Position numbers and translations under genes: made by a program. The notes under the pieces were generated by a model. That model was not told the DNA's origin. It saw only the letters and a list, made by a program, of their open reading frames with translations, and did not search any database. From NCBI GenBank assembly GCA_963580455.1, contig OY756970.1, forward strand, positions 5,022,001 through 5,086,000: 64,000 nt of DNA, given 5' to 3'. Positions 59,656 through 64,000 of this stretch are shown in pieces (within the stretch, counting starts at the first letter, position 1; every line of letters begins with the position of its first letter). This DNA comes from Euonymus europaeus. Its lineage: Eukaryota > Streptophyta > Magnoliopsida > Celastrales > Celastraceae.

Positions 59656-60207
59656 TCAAGACAAATAAAATTATGTTAGTCAAATCAAGATAAATACATA
59701 GAAAAACCAAATAACAAATCAAACAAATTGATAGGGATAGAATCAAGTTAAAATCAAATTCAAATTCAAATAAATAAAATAATTGAGTAGATAATCTCTA
59801 ATCAAGAGATTTCTCTACAATACCCTTAAATTCATATTTCACAAATTAAAGATTTCCTTCATGTTTATGGTAAAGAATCTGGAGGGACTTGAATAGAGGG
59901 ACTCATGCAGAGTAAGAACAAAAGGAGATAGATCAGATCATGTCGCTAGAAGCATTTGTTGTAGCACTTTATACAGATGCCCTATGGCCATGCAAAACTA
60001 CCATCTATTAGTATTAAATTCTTAGGCAATGAAGCTAACAAATAATATTAATATAAGCGGAACAGAGAAGCTAAAACCTATGCAAAAACCTTGCAGAAGA
60101 ATGTCTGTATCCGATGAACCCAAAGCTGTATGCAAATTGAAAGAAACCAATGTTTAGATAATTCAATTAGTTTCTCATTAATCAAGTTTAGATAATTCAA
60201 TTAACTT
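59656..60207. other. NAC3 downstream region, no gene
   Basis: AT-rich. The last 60 bases before the NAC3 stop resemble the region just after NAC1 and NAC2 (tctcattaatcaagt); farther out, no homology to the arms was seen. Confidence 0.4.
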
Positions 60208-61005
60208 CTAAAAACCATTCAAGATGGCCCACAGCTCTCCTTCATCAAATTCCAAGTATTGTTGTTGCTCCGCGGCTACCAAACTGGAGGTTTGATTCCC
60301 TTGCAACACGTAGTCGGTCGGTTCGGACGCATCAATCTGTATGCATGACTCTTCATCAGCCGGAGAAGCCATTCCTCCTATTCTTTCCTTCGAAACAGAG
60401 ACAGATGGTTGATCATCTGAACAGGCCAACAGTTCTCCTTCAAGGAATTCCAAGTATGGTAGTGAAGCCTCTGCCTCTGATGGTATCAAACTGGAGTTTT
60501 GATTCCCTTGCAACACGTAGTGGGTCGGTTCAGACCCATCAATCTGTAAGCATGACTCTTCATCAGCCGGAGAAGCCATTCCTCCTTTTCTTTCCTTCGA
60601 AACAGAGACAGATGGTTGATCATCCGAACAGGCCAACAGTTCTCCTTCAAGGAATTCCAAGTATGATAGTGAAGCCTCTGCCTCTGATGGTACCAAACTG
60701 GAGTTTTGATTCCCTTGCAACACGTAGTGGGTCGGTTCAGACCCATCAATCTGTAAGCATGACTCTTCATTAGCCGGAGAAGCCATTCCTCCTTTTCTTT
60801 TCTTCGAAACAGAGACAGATGGTTGATCATCCGAACAGGCCAACAATTCTCCTTCATGGAATTCCAAGTATGGTTGTGAAGTCTCTGCCTCTGATGGTAT
60901 CAAATTGTAGTGCGTCGGATTGGACCCATTGATTTGTACGGAGGACTCTTCTTCAGTCGGAGGAGCCATTCTTCTTTTTACTTTCTTCGGAACTGAGACG
61001 GATGG
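60208..61005 (-). repeat. Coding minisatellite, four units of about 201-207 bp
   Basis: Units: 60826-61005, 60619-60825, 60412-60618, 60208-60411. The middle two are the most alike, pointing to recent unequal exchange between them. All lengths keep the reading frame. Confidence 0.85.
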
Positions 61006-61467
61006 TTTCGTGCAGATTTGGGTGTCGTGCCCGATCACACAGACAACCATGTGATCCACAACTTCTCCTCGTTCATTAACCGGAGCAAACTCGTGCATCG
61101 TCCACCGACCATGTTCATCGTCAGAATCAGAACCTTTGTCAAGCTTGAAATAGAAGTATCGATCAATTCCAATCACATTCCCCAAACGATCTTTCACCTC
61201 GCTGTTGTTCTGTCCCATCCACGTGCCAGATCCGACCCTTCTCTGGACCCGTTTTCCAGTTCTCTTTAAACCAGTAAATACATAAAAGAGGGACCGCTCA
61301 TCGTAATCTAACAGTTTCCATGGTTCGTTCGCGTAGAGGTCGACATCCACTAGGAAAAGGCCGAAGAATTCGCCCATCTGCCTTCGCGGGAGATAATAGT
61401 GGAGGAGCTCCTCTGCAGTGGGAGTGAAGCGGAAGCCCGGAGGCAGAGAATTCAAGTTGTTCGCCAT
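60208..61467 (-). CDS. NAC-domain transcription factor NAC3, 419 aa, expanded C-terminus
   Basis: Closely related to NAC1/2. NAC domain residues 8-148 with LPPGFRFTPTAEELL, VDVDLYANEPW, RRVGSGTW and WTMHEF. After it come four repeat units: about 155-214, 215-283, 284-352 and 353-419, the middle two being 69 residues (207 bp at 60619-60825 and 60412-60618). Each unit has a PSVSVxK basic start, a MAxPxxEESxxQI stretch and a YLEFxEGEL acidic end; the last ends WAILNGF. NAC1/2 have only two units, so units were gained here or lost there. An in-frame TTG upstream (61524) is not a likely start; ATG 61467 matches its paralogues. No intron. Function beyond DNA binding is unknown. Confidence 0.9.
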   Translation of the reverse strand: MANNLNSLPPGFRFTPTAEELLHYYLPRRQMGEFFGLFLVDVDLYANEPWKLLDYDERSLFYVFTGLKRTGKRVQRRVGSGTWMGQNNSEVKDRLGNVIGIDRYFYFKLDKGSDSDDEHGRWTMHEFAPVNERGEVVDHMVVCVIGHDTQICTKPSVSVPKKVKRRMAPPTEEESSVQINGSNPTHYNLIPSEAETSQPYLEFHEGELLACSDDQPSVSVSKKRKGGMASPANEESCLQIDGSEPTHYVLQGNQNSSLVPSEAEASLSYLEFLEGELLACSDDQPSVSVSKERKGGMASPADEESCLQIDGSEPTHYVLQGNQNSSLIPSEAEASLPYLEFLEGELLACSDDQPSVSVSKERIGGMASPADEESCIQIDASEPTDYVLQGNQTSSLVAAEQQQYLEFDEGELWAILNGF

Positions 61468-61529
61468 CGATTTTGGAAGCAGCTTCTTCAGACGCGCCAA
61501 ATCACTTTCCTTTTTTGCTGACAAAACGA

Positions 61530-61925
61530 GAGAGTGACCGTTGTGCCATATTTATACGGAAAGACCAAAATATACGGTGTACGGATACGATATGCACAAA
61601 ATCTTATCAATTACAAAATCTTGTATGGAAGGAAAGATTAGTACAAATAGTTATGTGGGTCCCCCTATCTTTTGAAAAACGGTTATAATAAGTTTTCTTC
61701 AATTGGTCTTTTTTTAATCAGAAAACGAGAAAGTGACTGTTGTGCCATATTTATTCGGAAAGAGAGGCATGTACGGTGTACGGATACGATTTGCACAAAA
61801 TCTTATATGGAAGATTACTACAAAACAGTTATGTGGGTCCCCCTATCATTTGAAAAACGGTTATAAATGGTTATAAAATTGGTCTTCTTTTTATTAGAAA
61901 ACAACAAAGATATGGTCAACTTTGT
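61530..61925 (-). promoter_or_regulatory. Tandemly duplicated NAC3 proximal promoter
   Basis: A unit of about 198 bp is present twice: gagagtgaccgttgtgcc at 61530 and gagaaagtgactgttgtgcc at 61728, each followed by a TATA-like ccatatttat(a/t)cgg, a gtacggtgtacggatacg block, and gttatgtgggtccccctatc. NAC1/2 have one copy, without the gtacggtgtacgg block. Two TATA-like boxes are therefore available; the nearer one fits the ATG best. Confidence 0.75.
61546..61559 (-). promoter_or_regulatory. NAC3 TATA box
   Basis: Coding strand ccgtataaatatgg, about 80-90 bases before the ATG. The right half of the palindrome seen in NAC1/2 has one change. Confidence 0.6.
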
Positions 61926-62001
61926 TCAATTTTGGAAATTTTGTTTCTTATAGCTGATAATTACATTTTAAATCTTCAACAAATAAATAATATTTGTCAA
62001 A

Positions 62002-63083
62002 TATTAATCCATTCAATAAAAGCATGTATTTATCTTTTGCAGTAAATAATAAAGATTTCTAACCCAATTTTTTAAAAAGAAAAATTAAATTGTGGGTCTT
62101 TTTGTTGCCTTAAAATTTTAAATAACCCAATCAAACATAAAATCTAGAGTAAATTTGAAGACAAAAGAAAATATTGACATGTCGGGCATGTCCTGAAATC
62201 TTTTCCTCCCTTGGATTATAAATTTCTTGTTTTAATTGGATGTTTTTTTTTTTGAAAGGTTTTAATTGGAAGTTGTTTAAGGATACATGTTTCTTTTGTG
62301 TTGGGCGTTGGAATTATTTATGGCATCTGAATGGAAGAAAATTTCAATAGCGCGGCTATCATTATACATTGTTAATAATATCTCAGCCATTAATTAGTTT
62401 TTAGTTTCAAGTTGCATATAAAAATTTGTTATTAATTATACTGTATTTAATTGTGACACTCAAATTATTTGGTCTGTACCTTTGCACCTCTATTTGTTGT
62501 TAAAATAATCTTGTGCAGTGAATGTTTGTGGTTGCTAGTCCTAAGTTATTTGTTAATTATTTCAAGAATTTATTTCATTCTCTCATCTATGAGCCCATTC
62601 AAATATTCCATCTTATTTTTATGGCCTTGCATATATGTGGGGATGTATGGGTCTGTTTTAGAATTGAAAATGTGTTAGTCTTGGTGATTTTTTTTGGCAG
62701 CATGCTTGTGCTGTGGTTAATTTGATCATGGTGATTTTGTTTGGCAGCATGCTTGTGCTCATTGTTAATTTGGTATTGCATGAATTTTTTTGGTAGAATG
62801 GCCAAGCTCATGGTTAATTTGGCAACAAGATTTTCTTTCCAGCAATGGTTGTGCTCATGTTACTTAATGTTATCACATATGTTTGAGTAATATGATTTCA
62901 TTTGCTTTTTGTAGATATGTTTGAGTAATAAGATTTTATTTGCTTTTTGTAGGAAAAAAAATGCATACTCAATTTACATACTCATTGTTGGAATCAAAAA
63001 GTTAAACCTAGTATGCAAAGAACTATTCAAGGTATGCAAATGAAAATATGCATACCCAAAATACATATTCTTGTTGGAGTTGC
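62002..63083 (-). repeat. Segmental duplication, NAC upstream segment, copy D
   Basis: Direct copy of 1-2247 minus the Helitron. The alignment offset changes from 62001 to 60836 across the Helitron site. Lies upstream of NAC3. Confidence 0.9.
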
Positions 63084-63448
63084 CCTTATAGCAAATGAAA
63101 TCCCTATAAAATCTGACAGCCTCAATATTTCACATATTCAATATGATAATGATGCACTGATTTGTTGCAAGGCAAAGCAAAATTAAAAAAAAATATGTAA
63201 AAAAGTGAAAAAAATTATATTGAGAAATGTATTTTAAAGTGAAAAATTGTATCGGGATATGTGAACACTTGTTATTTGGTGCTATGATTCTAATGGGTTC
63301 TACGGAGTTTACTGATATAAGTCCAACCGTTTGGTACTGAGATTGGTGCTACGTAGGTGGTTCATAGGGAGGTGATGTTTTCCTTATTATATTCTGGATA
63401 ATATTCTGCTTTTTTTCTTGATTTGTTAAGTTAGTATGTTTTCCTTAT
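63084..63448. other. Unassigned DNA upstream of NAC3
   Basis: No gene or repeat recognised. Confidence 0.4.
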
Positions 63449-63571
63449 TTTTGTTTCTTGAATTTTTTTAATTCTAGTGGTTATCCCATGTTATTGATCA
63501 ATTGTAGATGCGAAAGAAAAAAAATAAAAAAATTCCTCATACACAGAATTAAAAAAATTCAAGAAACAAAA
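63449..63571. repeat. Perfect 27-bp inverted repeat (fold-back)
   Basis: 63449-63475 is the exact reverse complement of 63545-63571, with a 69-base loop. It sits at the edge of the copy of the NAC distal upstream segment. Confidence 0.85.
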
Positions 63572-64000
63572 TTATTTTATTTATTCATAATCATCATTTC
63601 TACGACATAAAAATTATTGATCAATAACATTGTAGAAAAACTAATTTTATATTTCAAAAAATAACCATTAAATTAGTTTATTTCAATTTTAATAACTCAC
63701 TAGAATCGGAAAACACCCTTACATTAATAGACCACAAGCGAAGATTATCCATCGCAGTAAATAAGGTACTTTTAAAACTTGCTTCAAATCCACATTACTC
63801 GATCACCCTGAAAATTTGAGAAACTGATCGATTGGAAATTTACACACCTAGTGCACACTTCACTCTACAATGAAAGAATTTTGTTTTTTTTTAATAAAAG
63901 AGGACTGTACCTCTGAAGTTTATTAATTGTCTCACTTATGGTGGAGGAATACCGTGGTTACATGAAACAAAATAAAACCAAATGAAATTCACATATTAAA
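63504..64000 (-). repeat. NAC distal upstream segment, copy D, runs off window
   Basis: Homologous to 11410-11925 in the left arm, same orientation, including the LINE-like tail from about 63885. Continues past the window end. Confidence 0.85.

Overview
This window reads as AT-rich nuclear DNA from a flowering plant, most likely a eudicot. The support is a cluster of NAC transcription factor genes surrounded by plant-type transposons: four Ty1/Copia elements, a solo LTR, a Helitron, a CACTA element, Stowaway MITEs, a hAT fragment and LINE-like tails. No bacterial operons, rRNA, tRNA or CRISPR arrays were seen. The species cannot be named from sequence alone.

The only genes that look intact are three intronless NAC-domain genes: NAC1 (9097-9951, minus), NAC2 (26805-27659, plus) and NAC3 (60208-61467, minus). 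NAC1 and NAC2 encode the same 284-residue protein and lie in opposite arms of a very large inverted repeat. NAC3 encodes 419 residues because a 69-codon C-terminal repeat is present four times instead of two. Copies of NAC upstream DNA also occur without a NAC coding region (32613-33265 minus; 44375-45925 with 51360-51895 plus), and another upstream copy runs off the left edge (1-2247). The locus therefore looks like a NAC cluster that grew by direct and inverted segmental duplication and then lost some genes.

Layout. 1-2247: duplicated NAC upstream segment carrying a Helitron absent from two sister copies. 2248-6169: no gene, some relics. 6170-14951: left palindrome arm (gene fragment, NAC1, MITE, LINE-like tail, CACTA element with exon-like segments). 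14952-21804: palindrome spacer, holding a tandem array of about 183-bp units in two alternating types, split by Copia-1 (15933-20635). 21805-31405: right arm, mirror image, with NAC2. 31406-33486: no gene plus an orphan NAC promoter. 33487-42275: Copia-2 with a nested solo LTR (35944-37875). 42281-44374: LINE-like tail and hAT fragment. 44375-51895: NAC upstream DNA split by Copia-3 (46292-51116, minus). 51900-57300: badly decayed Copia-4. 57301-60207: no gene, low complexity. 60208-64000: NAC3 and its upstream copies.

The inner part of the arms (about 8.74-14.95 kb and its mirror) matches base for base wherever I compared it, with a constant mirror sum of 36756. The outer 2.5 kb has indels and substitutions. 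That gradient fits either gene conversion or layered duplication. No retroelement polyprotein is intact: most lesions are single stops or frameshifts, many of them explainable as C-to-T changes.
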